Shown piece by piece: positions 1-8,174 of a stretch of DNA of 64,000 bases. The stretch's first letter is position 1, and each line of letters begins with the position of its first letter. This stretch comes from VRUE01 sp963702035 (lineage in GTDB: Bacteria; Actinomycetota; Thermoleophilia; Solirubrobacterales; 70-9): assembly GCA_963702035.1 (NCBI GenBank), contig OY969700.1, positions 2,356,001 to 2,420,000 of the forward strand. Reading direction: 5' to 3'. Made by a program: the position numbers and the translations under genes. Below the pieces are notes generated by a model, which had not been told where the DNA came from, made no database searches, and saw nothing but the letters and a program-made list of their open reading frames with translations.

Positions 1-36
1 GTCCCGCCCCGGGCACTCCCGGCGCGCGGGTCCTGT

Positions 37-92
37 CACGGGTGAGGGGGCTGTTAGCGGACTCACCCGTCCGAACACCCCCCTCACCCGTG
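37..92. repeat. 14-bp inverted repeat upstream of the ThDP enzyme gene
   Basis: CACGGGTGAGGGGG (37-50) is perfectly inverted at 79-92, with a 28-nt spacer. The spacer holds a third CTCACCCGT copy at 62-70 in the orientation of the right arm. It ends 38 bp before the ATG at 131. It could be an operator with three half-sites, or the terminator of a gene left of the window. Confidence 0.5.
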
Positions 93-130
93 CCACCCGC
101 GCGAGGAGCGTCCCTTAGGCTCCAGCTTTC

Positions 131-1741
131 ATGGATCACGGGGGGCGGATAGTGGCTCGGGCGCTGAAGTCGCGCGGCGTCAGCCATCTCTTCACGTTGT
201 CTGGCGGGCACCTGTTCTCTATATACGACGGCTGCAAAGCCGAGGGGATCGAGATTGTCGATGTGCGGCATGAGCAATCGGCGGTGTTTGCCGCTGAGGG
301 ATTTGCCAAGGCGACTCGGCGGGTCGGGGTCGCGGCGTTGACCGCCGGCCCGGGGGTGACCAACGGGATCAGCGCGATCGCCGGCGCCCAGGCCAACTGC
401 TCACCGGTCTGCGTGCTGGGCGGACGGGCGCCGGAGCTGCGCTGGGGCTCGGGCTCGCTGCAGGAGATCGACCACCTGCCCTTCGTCTCGCCGCTGGTCA
501 AGTCGGCGGAGACCGTCAAGGAGACGGGCGCGATCGGGGCGCGGACGGCAGCGGCGCTCGATCTGGCGCTCGACCCGCCGTTCGGGCCGACCTTCGTCGA
601 CTATCCGCTCGACGTCGTCTTCAGCGAGGCGGACGAGGAGATCGTGGCTCCCGGAGGCGACGGCGCCCAGGCGGCTGCCGGAGTGGAGGAGGCGGCGGCC
701 TTACTGGCGGGTGCCGAGCGGCCGGCGATCATGGCCGGCAGCGGCCTCTACTGGGGCCATGGCGAGGTCGAGCTGCGCTCGCTCGCCGAGGCGCTCGGCA
801 TTCCGGTCTTCCTCAATGGGCTCGGCCGCGGTTGCCTCGCCGCCGACCACGAGCTGGCCTTCAGCCGGGCACGGGGCGCCGGGCTGAAGGGGGCCGACGT
901 TGCCCTGGTTGTCGGCGTGCCGATCGATTTCAGGCTCGGCTTCGGCGGCAGCTTCGGCGAGGAGACGAAGCTGATCCGGCTCGACGCCGCCCCCAACGCG
1001 CTCACCGCCAACCGGACGCCCGAGGTCGACCTGGTCGGCGACGTCTCCGCGACGCTGGCGGCGATCCGCGAGTCGGTCTCGGCCGGGCGGGGGCGCACGG
1101 ATGGCTGGCTCGAGCAGCTGCGCGGGGTGGAGGCCGAGAAGCGGGCGGCCGAGCAAGAGGAGCTGAATAACGACCGCTCGCCCCTGCACCCGGTTCGTGT
1201 ATACAAGGAGCTGGGGGAGGTTCTCGACCGCGACGCGATCGTGATCGGCGACGGCGGCGACTTCGTCTCCTATGCGGGTCGCTTCATCGAGACCTTCGAG
1301 CCGGGCTGCTGGATGGACCCAGGGCCGTTCGGTTGCCTTGGCGCCGGACCCGGCCAGGCGATCGGCGCCAAGCTCGCTCACCCCGACCGGCAGGTCTGTC
1401 TGCTGCTCGGCGACGGGGCCTTCGGCTTCGCGGGCATGGAGTTCGACACTTTGGCGCGTCACGGCCTCCCAGTGGTCGGCGTGATGGGCAACAACGGCAT
1501 CTGGGCGCTTGAGCATCACCCGATGAAATTCCTCTACGGCTACTCGGTCGCGGCCGAGCTGAGACCGGAAACGCCCTACGAGAAAGTGGTCGAGGCACTG
1601 GGCTGCGACGGGGTCGTCGTCAACGATCCCGGGCAGCTGCGACCGGCGCTGGAGCGTGCCTTCGAGTCGGGCAGGCCGACCCTGGTCAACGTAAACACCG
1701 ACCCCGAGGTCGTCTACCCGCGCAAGTCGAATCTGGCTTGA
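131..1741 (+). CDS. ThDP-dependent acetolactate synthase-like enzyme
   Basis: A 536-aa protein with the three-domain layout of the acetolactate synthase / oxalyl-CoA decarboxylase / 2-hydroxyacyl-CoA lyase superfamily. The catalytic glutamate is E48 in VRHEQ. The central domain runs from about residue 190 to 310. The C-terminal ThDP/Mg site is GDGAFGF followed about 25 residues later by GNN. Substrate cannot be read from sequence. No regulatory small subunit lies beside it, which argues against a dedicated branched-chain acetolactate synthase. The gene is monocistronic, with an inverted repeat upstream and a hairpin downstream. No good ribosome-binding site precedes the ATG, so translation may be leaderless. 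Confidence 0.8.
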   Translation: MDHGGRIVARALKSRGVSHLFTLSGGHLFSIYDGCKAEGIEIVDVRHEQSAVFAAEGFAKATRRVGVAALTAGPGVTNGISAIAGAQANCSPVCVLGGRAPELRWGSGSLQEIDHLPFVSPLVKSAETVKETGAIGARTAAALDLALDPPFGPTFVDYPLDVVFSEADEEIVAPGGDGAQAAAGVEEAAALLAGAERPAIMAGSGLYWGHGEVELRSLAEALGIPVFLNGLGRGCLAADHELAFSRARGAGLKGADVALVVGVPIDFRLGFGGSFGEETKLIRLDAAPNALTANRTPEVDLVGDVSATLAAIRESVSAGRGRTDGWLEQLRGVEAEKRAAEQEELNNDRSPLHPVRVYKELGEVLDRDAIVIGDGGDFVSYAGRFIETFEPGCWMDPGPFGCLGAGPGQAIGAKLAHPDRQVCLLLGDGAFGFAGMEFDTLARHGLPVVGVMGNNGIWALEHHPMKFLYGYSVAAELRPETPYEKVVEALGCDGVVVNDPGQLRPALERAFESGRPTLVNVNTDPEVVYPRKSNLA

Positions 1742-1793
1742 GAGAGCCAAAAGCTGGCTGGCTGGCCAGATTGGCGGACGGTCCCAAAACAAG

Positions 1794-1821
1794 AATCGAC
1801 CGCCATCTCTGGCGGCCGATT
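1794..1821 (+). terminator. hairpin terminator after the ThDP enzyme gene
   Basis: A 12-bp stem (AATCGACCGCCA / TGGCGGCCGATT, one G-T pair) closes a 4-nt loop 53 bp after the stop codon. It has no T-tract, as is common for hairpin terminators in high-GC actinobacteria. Confidence 0.5.
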
Positions 1822-2160
1822 CAAGTTGGTCCCTCAGGACGGGCAGGGGTACGTCTTCAGGGACCAGTTCTTTATTCGATGAGCCCAGACGGCGGGAGGC
1901 GCCATGATGCGGCAATCGCCTGAACCCTATGACGGGGTTGTCAGTGGAGACTCTCGTCCTCACCTCTTCCCCGATGTGACGAGTATGTGCTCGCCTATCC
2001 GAAATGTCTAGGTGCATGGTTTGCCCCTACTAACAACTCGGTAGCCGGACTCTACCAAGTTTTTGGGGTTAGGTCGACACGTTTACCCATCTGGACGGGT
2101 CCCGAAAACTCACCTGTACACCGGGTCCCACGAGTTTTACCCACGAGCGTTCATCGCTGG
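1822..2160. other. 339-bp gap without a recognisable gene
   Basis: The gap lies between the ThDP gene hairpin and the stop of ppx. It is less GC-rich than its surroundings. I see two CGGGTCCC copies near 2096 and 2125 and no ORF with coding character. Confidence 0.4.
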
Positions 2161-3096
2161 CTACCCGTGTTGGGAGGCGGTCTCGAGCGCCATCCCGTAG
2201 AGGATGTCGTGCTCGGAGGCCTGGATCTGGTCGAGGCCGAAGGCACGCATCGCCTCGATCAGGATCACGCAGCCGGCGATGATCGTCGGCGCCCGGTCGG
2301 GGTGGAGACCGGGGATCGCGGCTCGCTCCGACAGGGGTGCTGAGGCGAACCGCGAGAGCAGACGCTGGATCGTGACCAGGGAGAGGACGTGGCCGTGGAC
2401 GCGAGCCGGGTCGTAGGGCTCGAGGCCGAGCTCGGCCGCGGAGAGCGAGGTGGGGGTGCCGGCGACGGCGATGCCGGCCGCGACGTGAGCATTGTCCTCC
2501 GCGCCGGCCAGGGCGTCGGCGATCAGGCCTCGAGCGTCGCCGGCGAGTTCCTCGAGCTCGACCGCCGTGGGGGGGTCGCCGGAGATGTGGCGCTCGGTAT
2601 GGCGGACGACACCGGCCTGAAGCGAGGCGTGGAAGGCGATCTCAGCGCCGGTGCCGACGATCATCTCGGTCGAGCCGCCGCCGATGTCGATCACCAGTGT
2701 CGGGACCGAGGGAGGCCGTTCCGCGGTGGCGCCACGGTAGGTGAGGCGGGCCTCCTCCTCGCCGTCGAGGACGCGGGGCGAGAGGGCGAAGCGCTCGCGC
2801 AGCTCGGCGACGAAGGCGTCGCCGTTGGAGGCGTCGCGCACGGCGCTGGTGGCAATCGCGGCGACCCGGTCCCCGCCGGACTCGCGGCAGATCTCGACGT
2901 AGTCGGCGATCGCCGCACAGGCCGCCTCGATCGCCTCGTCGGCCAGCTGCCCGGATAGGTCGACCCCGCGCCCCAGTCGGGTAACGCGACTCTGCCGTTC
3001 GAGCACCGAGACGCCACCGTCGACGTCGGCAATGAGCAGGCGCGTCGAGTTGCTGCCGACATCGATCACCGCAACCCGTTGAGAATTCTCAGCCAT
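2161..3096 (-). CDS. ppx: Ppx/GppA phosphatase (exopolyphosphatase / pppGpp phosphohydrolase)
   Basis: A 311-aa protein of the ASKHA fold. The N-terminal phosphate loop AVIDVGSNSTRLLIADV and the second loop VIDIGGGSTEMIVG are intact. Family members remove the terminal phosphate of polyphosphate or convert pppGpp to ppGpp. At about 310 aa it is the short actinobacterial form without the C-terminal HD domain of E. coli Ppx/GppA, so polyphosphate specificity cannot be told from pppGpp activity. It sits alone, 130 bp from the divergent tRNA-fMet. Confidence 0.9.
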   Translation of the reverse strand: MAENSQRVAVIDVGSNSTRLLIADVDGGVSVLERQSRVTRLGRGVDLSGQLADEAIEAACAAIADYVEICRESGGDRVAAIATSAVRDASNGDAFVAELRERFALSPRVLDGEEEARLTYRGATAERPPSVPTLVIDIGGGSTEMIVGTGAEIAFHASLQAGVVRHTERHISGDPPTAVELEELAGDARGLIADALAGAEDNAHVAAGIAVAGTPTSLSAAELGLEPYDPARVHGHVLSLVTIQRLLSRFASAPLSERAAIPGLHPDRAPTIIAGCVILIEAMRAFGLDQIQASEHDILYGMALETASQHG

Positions 3097-3225
3097 GTGG
3101 GTCGGCCACTCTAGAGAGAGTGGCGCCGGGCCTCCGTCCCGCCAACCACCCCACGCAAGGCGCGATGCGACCCGGCCCGCGGACCTAGGCCCACCACCCC
3201 ACCATTGCTAGCATGGACAAACCGC

Positions 3226-3299
<74 letters not shown>

Positions 3300-3351
3300 T
3301 TTCAGAGGTCTTCACCTTTGACCTCCACTCATCTTCACGTTTCAACCGGAC

Positions 3352-3370
3352 GCACCGCGCTTCGCGGTGG
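3352..3370 (+). terminator. possible terminator after tRNA-fMet
   Basis: CACCGCG-CTT-CGCGGTG forms a 7-bp GC-rich hairpin about 55 bp beyond the tRNA. There is no T-tract. It may instead belong to the end of the adjacent accessory patch. Confidence 0.3.
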
Positions 3371-3378
3371 TGTCCGAC

Positions 3379-3470
3379 GGCCATCGGCTCTCCCCAGGGG
3401 CGGCCATTGGACTTCCCCGCCCGCGGCCACCGTTTCTCCCCACCGACGGCCATCGGTTCTCCCCACGTGA
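3379..3470. repeat. four tandem copies of a 23-bp repeat
   Basis: Units start at 3379, 3402, 3425 and 3448, exactly 23 bp apart. Each begins GGCCA and continues with a variable CGG-like triplet and a TCTCCCC core; units 1 and 4 are the closest pair. The array lies between tRNA-fMet and the transposase stop codon, so it may mark an end of the mobile module. The copies abut with no spacers, so this is not CRISPR. Confidence 0.75.
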
Positions 3471-3500
3471 CCCCTCGGTGACCGCTTCGGCAAGGGTAGG

Positions 3501-5006
3501 TCAGGGCGGCCCGTTTGCCGCGCCGATCAGCTCGCCCGCGCTCTTCCGGCGGCGCTTGCGCCGCCTGGGTGGCAGCCCCTCGGCGGCCCGCCGCTCCTCC
3601 TCGGCCTCTCGCGCGGCGAAGGCATCGGCGACGCGCAGGTTGCGGGCGACGAAGACGCCGGCGGCAAACAGCGCGATCGGTGCCAGGCCCGCCAGCCGGC
3701 ACCAGCCGCGGGAGATGTCGTTTGTGGCCGGGTCCTTGACCGTCGCGTAGGCGCGCTCGGCGGCCGAGCGCCGCGCGTAGGAGCGACGGTGCTCCGGCGA
3801 GGGGTAGTCGTGCTTCTGCGCGGTCTTCGCGTTGACCGACGGGGGTACCGTGATCGTGCGCTGGGAGCAGCAGGTGGGCGGGTGCTCGGGCGGGTCTGCC
3901 ACTTCGGGACGGGTGTGCTCGAGCGCCATCGACTCGGGGCGCAGGGGGCAGCGCAGCTTGCCTTGGGCGGCGGGACAGCCGACGCGGTGGTAGCCGTCTG
4001 CGTCATAGCCGGCGATCGGCGCGAGCCGGTGGCGGCGGAGCTCGGCCGCCTTGGTGTCGTGGGCGACCGTCTCGGCCTCGCTGGCGCCGCGGTGAAGCGG
4101 CCCCAGCTCCAGCAGCGCGGCCGGGGTGGCCGGGCAGTAGAGCGCGCCGCCCGCGAGGGTCGCCCCCATGTGGGTCCCCTTGCGCCCGCGGTCGTGGGGG
4201 TGGAGGTCCTGAATGAGGCGGGCGCCGAGGCGGCGGACGGGCAGCGCCCACGTCTCCGCCACCCGGTGGGCGTAGCCCGAGTCGGCGAGGACGTCGCCGA
4301 GCTCGATCCCGGCGGCGGCCATCCGCCCCAGCACCCCCACCAGCGCCGCGGGCGGGTCGGCCTTGCAGCTCGTGAGCCCGATGCGGCGCACCAGCTCCGC
4401 CACCGTGGGACCGCGCTCCTCCTTGACGGCCGTGACGACCTGCAGGTAGTAGCCGAAGAAGACCTCGTCACGCTCGCCGGGCGAGTTGCCGCGCCGGTGT
4501 CCCCAGGAGGCCTCCGGGTCCGCGCAGTCCCCGCCGCCCTTCGGCGGTGGACAGGAGAACGTCTCCAGATCTGTCCAGTCCACGGCATAGGAGTTCGAGG
4601 CCGGCTCCCCGCAGACCTCGACGCTCGCCTCCAACAGGGCGTCGAGGATCTCCGAGAGCGCCTCGCAGGGCTCCCCGTCGGGCTCGGCCTTGGCCAGCGC
4701 CCTCGCCACGAGCCCGAGGGTCCGCTCCACCTGGCGGTAGGTGAGCACGTGGGGGCCCGACTTCCACTCGGCGATCACGCCGAGCCGCCTCTGGTCGGCC
4801 TCGGGCAGGCAGAGCAGCGCCTCGTGCACCCGGCTCAGGTGCGCGGGGCGCCCGTCGGCGGCGACCAGGAGCATCCCCACCAGCAGCGTGCGCACCCGAA
4901 GCTGGCGCCGCCGCGCCCCCGCCGGCAGCAGGGCCTCGATGCGCGGGGCGACGCCCGCGCGGTCGACGATCGCCTCAAGGCGCCGAAGCTTCGTCTCAGC
5001 CTGCAC
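3501..5006 (-). CDS. DDE-type transposase-like protein
   Basis: A 501-aa protein beginning at GTG 5006, which is preceded by a strong GGAGGAGG ribosome-binding site and overlaps the stop of the upstream gene by 11 bp. Candidate catalytic acids are D in AVDWTDLETF, D in DVLADSGYAH and E in AAERAYATVKDP, arranged as in IS4/IS5-superfamily transposases. The N-terminal ~120 residues are helical (VHEALLCLPEADQRRLGV). The C-terminus is very basic (PPRRRKRRRKS). A long open frame runs on upstream only because the neighbouring gene is frameshifted. The exact IS family was not identified. The coupling suggests both gene products act together. Confidence 0.6.
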   Translation of the reverse strand: MQAETKLRRLEAIVDRAGVAPRIEALLPAGARRRQLRVRTLLVGMLLVAADGRPAHLSRVHEALLCLPEADQRRLGVIAEWKSGPHVLTYRQVERTLGLVARALAKAEPDGEPCEALSEILDALLEASVEVCGEPASNSYAVDWTDLETFSCPPPKGGGDCADPEASWGHRRGNSPGERDEVFFGYYLQVVTAVKEERGPTVAELVRRIGLTSCKADPPAALVGVLGRMAAAGIELGDVLADSGYAHRVAETWALPVRRLGARLIQDLHPHDRGRKGTHMGATLAGGALYCPATPAALLELGPLHRGASEAETVAHDTKAAELRRHRLAPIAGYDADGYHRVGCPAAQGKLRCPLRPESMALEHTRPEVADPPEHPPTCCSQRTITVPPSVNAKTAQKHDYPSPEHRRSYARRSAAERAYATVKDPATNDISRGWCRLAGLAPIALFAAGVFVARNLRVADAFAAREAEEERRAAEGLPPRRRKRRRKSAGELIGAANGPP

Positions 5007-5906
5007 GGCCTCCTCCGAGCAATGCGACGGCCGTCTCCTCCTCCACCTCCGGGAGCCCGGCCACCAGATCGCCGAGCCGCTGCGAACAGCGCAACCCGGC
5101 CGCGTCCATGAACGCCCGCAGGCCGATCGACTCCGCGCACCCGCAAAGCCAGGTCGCCCGCAGCCGCCCCGGCTCAAGGCGCGCCAGCCCGGCGTCCGCG
5201 CACAGCGCCGCCCCCAGCGCGGCGCTGAGGTTGCGCCGGTCGGCCTCCCGCCCCCCGAGCAGGAACCCCCGCCCGGCGAAGCGGGCGGCCTCCTCAAGGG
5301 GGGGCTGGAAGCGGGCCGCCACCGGCACCGCCCGCGCCCTGCGCCCCCAGACACTGACCACCAGTCCGCCCGAGCGCCGCTTGACGTCATGCCCGCGCAG
5401 GTGGCGCAGCTCGGCGCCGACCAGGCCCGCCCCCGCCCCAGGCAGATCAGCGCCGTGGCGCGCATCCGCCGCGCCTCGGTGGGCTGGGCGGCGGCGAGGC
5501 GCAGGTAGCCCTCGATCTCTCCCTCCCCATAGGGGGCCTTGGCGCGCTCGCGGGGCAGCGGCGCCGGCTCGGGCCGCGGAGCCGCCCGATGGGCGCGGGC
5601 GAGCGCCCGCAGGTTGGTCCTCAGCGTGCGCCGCGTCGCCGCCGAGACCGCCGCGCAGCCGGTGAGGACGAAGCGCTCGATCGTCGCCTCTGCCAGCAGC
5701 GTCTCGGCGCAGAGCTCCATCCCCACCGACTCGCCGAAGGCGGCCAGCCGCCCGGCGGCGTAGAGCAGGGCCTTGGCCCTCTCGCGCGTGCGCGGCGCGG
5801 CCCGCGCCGCCGCGGAGCGGGCGAAGCCCGCCGCCTCGGGGGAGAGGGAGGCGGGGGCGTAGGCGCGGATCGCCGCCGCCGCGAGGTCAGCCGCTCGGGG
5901 ACCCAT
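4996..5906 (-). CDS. integrase-like protein (tyrosine recombinase fold), frameshifted
   Basis: Reading from ATG 5906 gives an N-terminal helical domain with an SAM-like DNA-binding pattern (ATRRTLRTNLRALARAH). Near 5438, in a C-rich run, one base is missing. Restoring it yields ALICLGAGAGLVGAELRHL, the classic integrase motif, and continues to VVSVWGRRARAVPVAARF. The end resembles an integrase C-terminus (GRLRATWLCGC) but shows no obvious catalytic tyrosine. With the base restored the product is 303 aa. The indel may be a sequencing error or a real lesion. The gene is translationally coupled to the transposase, and a 24-bp palindrome lies just upstream of its start. Confidence 0.55.
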
Positions 5907-5910
5907 GGTA

Positions 5911-5934
5911 TCCGACAGTAGCGCTACTATCGGA
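5911..5934. promoter_or_regulatory. 24-bp palindrome in a divergent promoter
   Basis: TCCGACAGTAGC is followed directly by GCTACTATCGGA, an inverted repeat with one mismatch. It starts 4 bp from the integrase-like ATG (5906) and ends 28 bp from the DUF6788 ATG (5963). It is placed to act as a shared operator or recombination site. Confidence 0.6.
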
Positions 5935-5962
5935 CAGACCGACGTAGGATCGCGAGTCACCC

Positions 5963-6286
5963 ATGAACGAGACCGCCGAGACCCGCCTGCGCGAGCTCAC
6001 CGCCGAGCTCGCCGAGATCGGCTTCGCCCTGCCGGGGACGATCAACGTGGCGATGAATCGCTGCGGCAAGCCCAACTGCGCCTGCAAGGCCGACCCGCCC
6101 AAGCTGCACGGCCCCTACGTCACCTGGACGCGCAAGGTCGGGGGCAAGACCGTCACCCGCCGCCTCTCGGCCGAGCAGTTGGAGCGCTACCGGCCCTGGT
6201 TCGATAACCGCCGCCGGCTGCGCGAGCTCACCGCAGAGCTCGAGGCGCTCTCGCTCGAGGTCGCCGAGCGAGCCGAGGGCTGGTAG
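5963..6286 (+). CDS. DUF6788-like small zinc-binding protein
   Basis: A 107-aa protein with N- and C-terminal coiled-coil segments (TRLRELTAELAEIGF; RLRELTAELEALSLEV) around a compact core. The core carries RCGKPNCACK, a likely metal site, followed by HGPYVTW and VTRRLSAEQLERYRPW. This matches the DUF6788 family, often found beside transposases; function unknown. It is divergent from the integrase/transposase pair across a 24-bp palindrome, which suggests a shared module. Confidence 0.7.
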   Translation: MNETAETRLRELTAELAEIGFALPGTINVAMNRCGKPNCACKADPPKLHGPYVTWTRKVGGKTVTRRLSAEQLERYRPWFDNRRRLRELTAELEALSLEVAERAEGW

Positions 6287-6640
6287 CCCGCTGAATCGGG
6301 CGCCGGAGCCGATCGGCGCCGGCGCTGAGCACCCGGTCGGTGTGGTCTCGCGCCGCTTAACGTGTGATCGCTGCGAAAGCGGTCCACGCGAAACCGCATC
6401 AGCATGCGGTTGATCGCAAACGTGAAGACCTCGTATCACGAAAGCCCTGCAGATCGCGGGGTTTTCGTCTTTCTGGAGTGCAGACAGAAGGGTGCAAAAT
6501 CGGCCCTGGGGCAAGCCCTGGGGCAAGGTGAGGTCAAGGGAGGTCGTTTTGGGCCTTGCCCAGCGAGCGCTGACCGCAGCCGTCGCTACGATCGAGAGCA
6601 GCGGAAACCGGAGTTTCGAAGGAAGGCTCTGACCAAGGCT
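6287..6640. other. 354-bp structured gap between DUF6788 and DUF433 genes
   Basis: It holds an 8-bp hairpin AACCGCAT/ATGCGGTT (6392-6411), a terminator-like hairpin followed by T-rich sequence (6438-6473), a perfect 12-bp tandem duplication CCCTGGGGCAAG (6504-6527) and an inverted GGGCAAGG/CCTTGCCC pair (6521-6561). The region is open in one frame from 6404, but its codons look non-coding. Confidence 0.45.
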
Positions 6641-7249
6641 CACGCGAGACAGAAGGCTCATCTCGGGGCAGACGATCTCAGGCTTGCACGCGCCATCTTC
6701 ACGCTGCGCGAGACCGCTGGCTATCTCGACGTTCCCAAGTCGAACATTCAGCGCTGGGCTCGGCCGCCGGAAGCCAAGCATCCGTTGATCACCTGCTTTC
6801 CGCCGCATGGCCGGGAGGCTGAGGTCCTCTTCGACTACGCGAACAAGCGTGGCGAGCGCGAGGTAATGGATCTGGTCGTCGTCCGTACCCAGCAGCGCCA
6901 ATTCTCCGGGGTTGTGAATGACTATCTGAAGCGCATCCATTACGGAGGCGACGGCTGGGCGGACTCCGTGCGACTGCCGACTTACGGCAACGCGAAAGTG
7001 GTCGTCAACCCGAGGGTCGCATTTGGCCTCCCGATCGTCGCCCACGGCGGCGCTCGCGTAGAGGATCTCGTCGACCGCTTCCAAGCTGGCGACTCCGTCG
7101 CCGAGATCGCAATGGACTTCAGCGTCCCTCCCGATGAGGTCGAGGACGTGATCCGGCTCGCAACCCGGACGGCAGCCTGGGCCGAGGATGCTGCGCCATG
7201 TCTTTGTACGGCCCAGGGTTTTCTTGGTCCCGCCGGGAAAGCCGCGTAA
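6404..7249 (+). CDS. DUF433-domain protein with N-terminal HTH (orphan antitoxin-like)
   Basis: The supported part starts around 6680 with FTLRETAGYLDVPKSNIQRW, a MerR-like helix-turn-helix. It ends in a DUF433 domain: VVNPRVAFGLPIVAHGGARV and FQAGDSVAEIAMDFSVPPDEV. DUF433 proteins are usually antitoxins paired with a DUF5615 PIN-like toxin; none follows here. The open frame begins at ATG 6404, but that ATG lies in a hairpin and the first ~80 codons look non-coding, so the true start is unresolved. It may be a degraded or relocated antitoxin. Confidence 0.55.
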   Translation: MRLIANVKTSYHESPADRGVFVFLECRQKGAKSALGQALGQGEVKGGRFGPCPASADRSRRYDREQRKPEFRRKALTKAHARQKAHLGADDLRLARAIFTLRETAGYLDVPKSNIQRWARPPEAKHPLITCFPPHGREAEVLFDYANKRGEREVMDLVVVRTQQRQFSGVVNDYLKRIHYGGDGWADSVRLPTYGNAKVVVNPRVAFGLPIVAHGGARVEDLVDRFQAGDSVAEIAMDFSVPPDEVEDVIRLATRTAAWAEDAAPCLCTAQGFLGPAGKAA

Positions 7250-7262
7250 GCTAGGAGAGCAA

Positions 7263-7370
7263 ATGGCTGCCAAGTCCCACGAGTTTGAGGTCGTTCTCTT
7301 GCCCGAGGAGGGGGAGGGGCGTCCGCTGCCCCTGCCGGCGCAGATCGAGCGGATCACCGTCGCCGCGTGA
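7263..7370 (+). CDS. small ORF, possible truncated HicB-like fragment
   Basis: A 35-aa ORF with a good AGGAGA ribosome-binding site 6 nt before ATG. Its start, HEFEVVLLPEEGEG, resembles the first strand of HicB antitoxins, but the domain breaks off. It could be a decayed antitoxin or chance. It starts 13 bp after the DUF433 stop. Confidence 0.25.
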   Translation: MAAKSHEFEVVLLPEEGEGRPLPLPAQIERITVAA

Positions 7371-7491
7371 GCGGGCGGCTTCCGTCGGTCCGTCCTCGAC
7401 AGTTAGCGAAGCGCAGAATCCGAAGTGCTCTTGCCAATAGTCCTCGGTTGCGGCGTCGAAATCAGCGGGCCGATCGGACTTGCCCAGCCGT

Positions 7492-7875
7492 TCAGGCGCG
7501 GATCACGTCCACGTCCTCGAACGAGGAGAAGTCCGTGTCCTGGGTGAGCACCGCGGCTCCATGGCGCATCGCGGTTGCCGCAATCCAGGTGTCGTGGCGG
7601 CGGAGGCGTCGGCCGCGAGATCTCTCGGCCGATGCGATGCGCGCAAAGCAGCTCGCGGTCTCTGCGTCGATTGGAAGCAGGGGATACGTGGCCTGGACGC
7701 GCGAGAGGGTGGAGAGCCGCATGGCCCGTGCATCTGGGTCGGTGGCGCGCAACACGCCCAGCTCCAGCTCGGCGGCGGTGATCACCGAAACGGCGATCTG
7801 CTCGGGAAGCTCGCCAAGCTCGCGACCGGTCTCTTGGGCGATGAAGATCGAGGTGTCGGCGATTGCCCGACTCAA
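7492..7875 (-). CDS. vapC: VapC-type PIN-domain toxin
   Basis: A 127-aa PIN ribonuclease. Acidic residues are visible in IADTSIFIA, TAAELELGV, HDTWIAATA and TQDTDF. These toxins cleave tRNA or rRNA when not bound by antitoxin. It follows its antitoxin gene with a 4-bp overlap (7872-7875), the usual VapBC layout. Confidence 0.88.
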   Translation of the reverse strand: MSRAIADTSIFIAQETGRELGELPEQIAVSVITAAELELGVLRATDPDARAMRLSTLSRVQATYPLLPIDAETASCFARIASAERSRGRRLRRHDTWIAATAMRHGAAVLTQDTDFSSFEDVDVIRA

Positions 7876-8126
7876 TCGTCGAGCTCGGCGCCGCGGACGT
7901 CGGCGAGATCGTCCAGCAGGCCGGTGTCGGCGGGCGCCTCGGTCACGATGCGGCGCAACTCACTGGCCGGGACCCAGGGATCGCGATCCTGGACGTGGGG
8001 AAGGATGTCGGCGACCGGACGACGGTTGACCGTCAGCGTCAGTCGTTCGCCCGCTTCCAGCTCGGAGACAACGGCCGAGGTGGAATTCCTCAGCTCCCGG
8101 ATCGAAACGGTGCGCGCCATGTGCAC
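7872..8126 (-). CDS. vapB: VapB/Phd-type antitoxin
   Basis: An 84-aa protein with a Phd/YefM-like N-terminus (ARTVSIRELRNSTSAVVSEL, then VNRRPVADILP) and a C-terminal helix for toxin wrapping. Start is ATG 8126 or ATG 8120. It precedes vapC with a 4-bp overlap, and the pair should autoregulate from the region at 8127-8174. Confidence 0.85.
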   Translation of the reverse strand: MHMARTVSIRELRNSTSAVVSELEAGERLTLTVNRRPVADILPHVQDRDPWVPASELRRIVTEAPADTGLLDDLADVRGAELDD

Positions 8127-8174
8127 GACCGTAGCACTCTCTGCTACAAAACTGCGATCTGGGGCAACGAATGG

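Noticed and set aside
701..2017. 438-aa minus-strand ORF
   Set aside because: Shadow of the ThDP enzyme gene.
3379..3470. Possible CRISPR array
   Set aside because: Repeats abut directly with no spacers, and no cas genes are present.
3501..5960. 819-aa fused integrase-transposase frame
   Set aside because: The N-terminal and C-terminal parts are two genes joined by a one-base loss near 5438; a real GTG start with ribosome-binding site lies at 5006.
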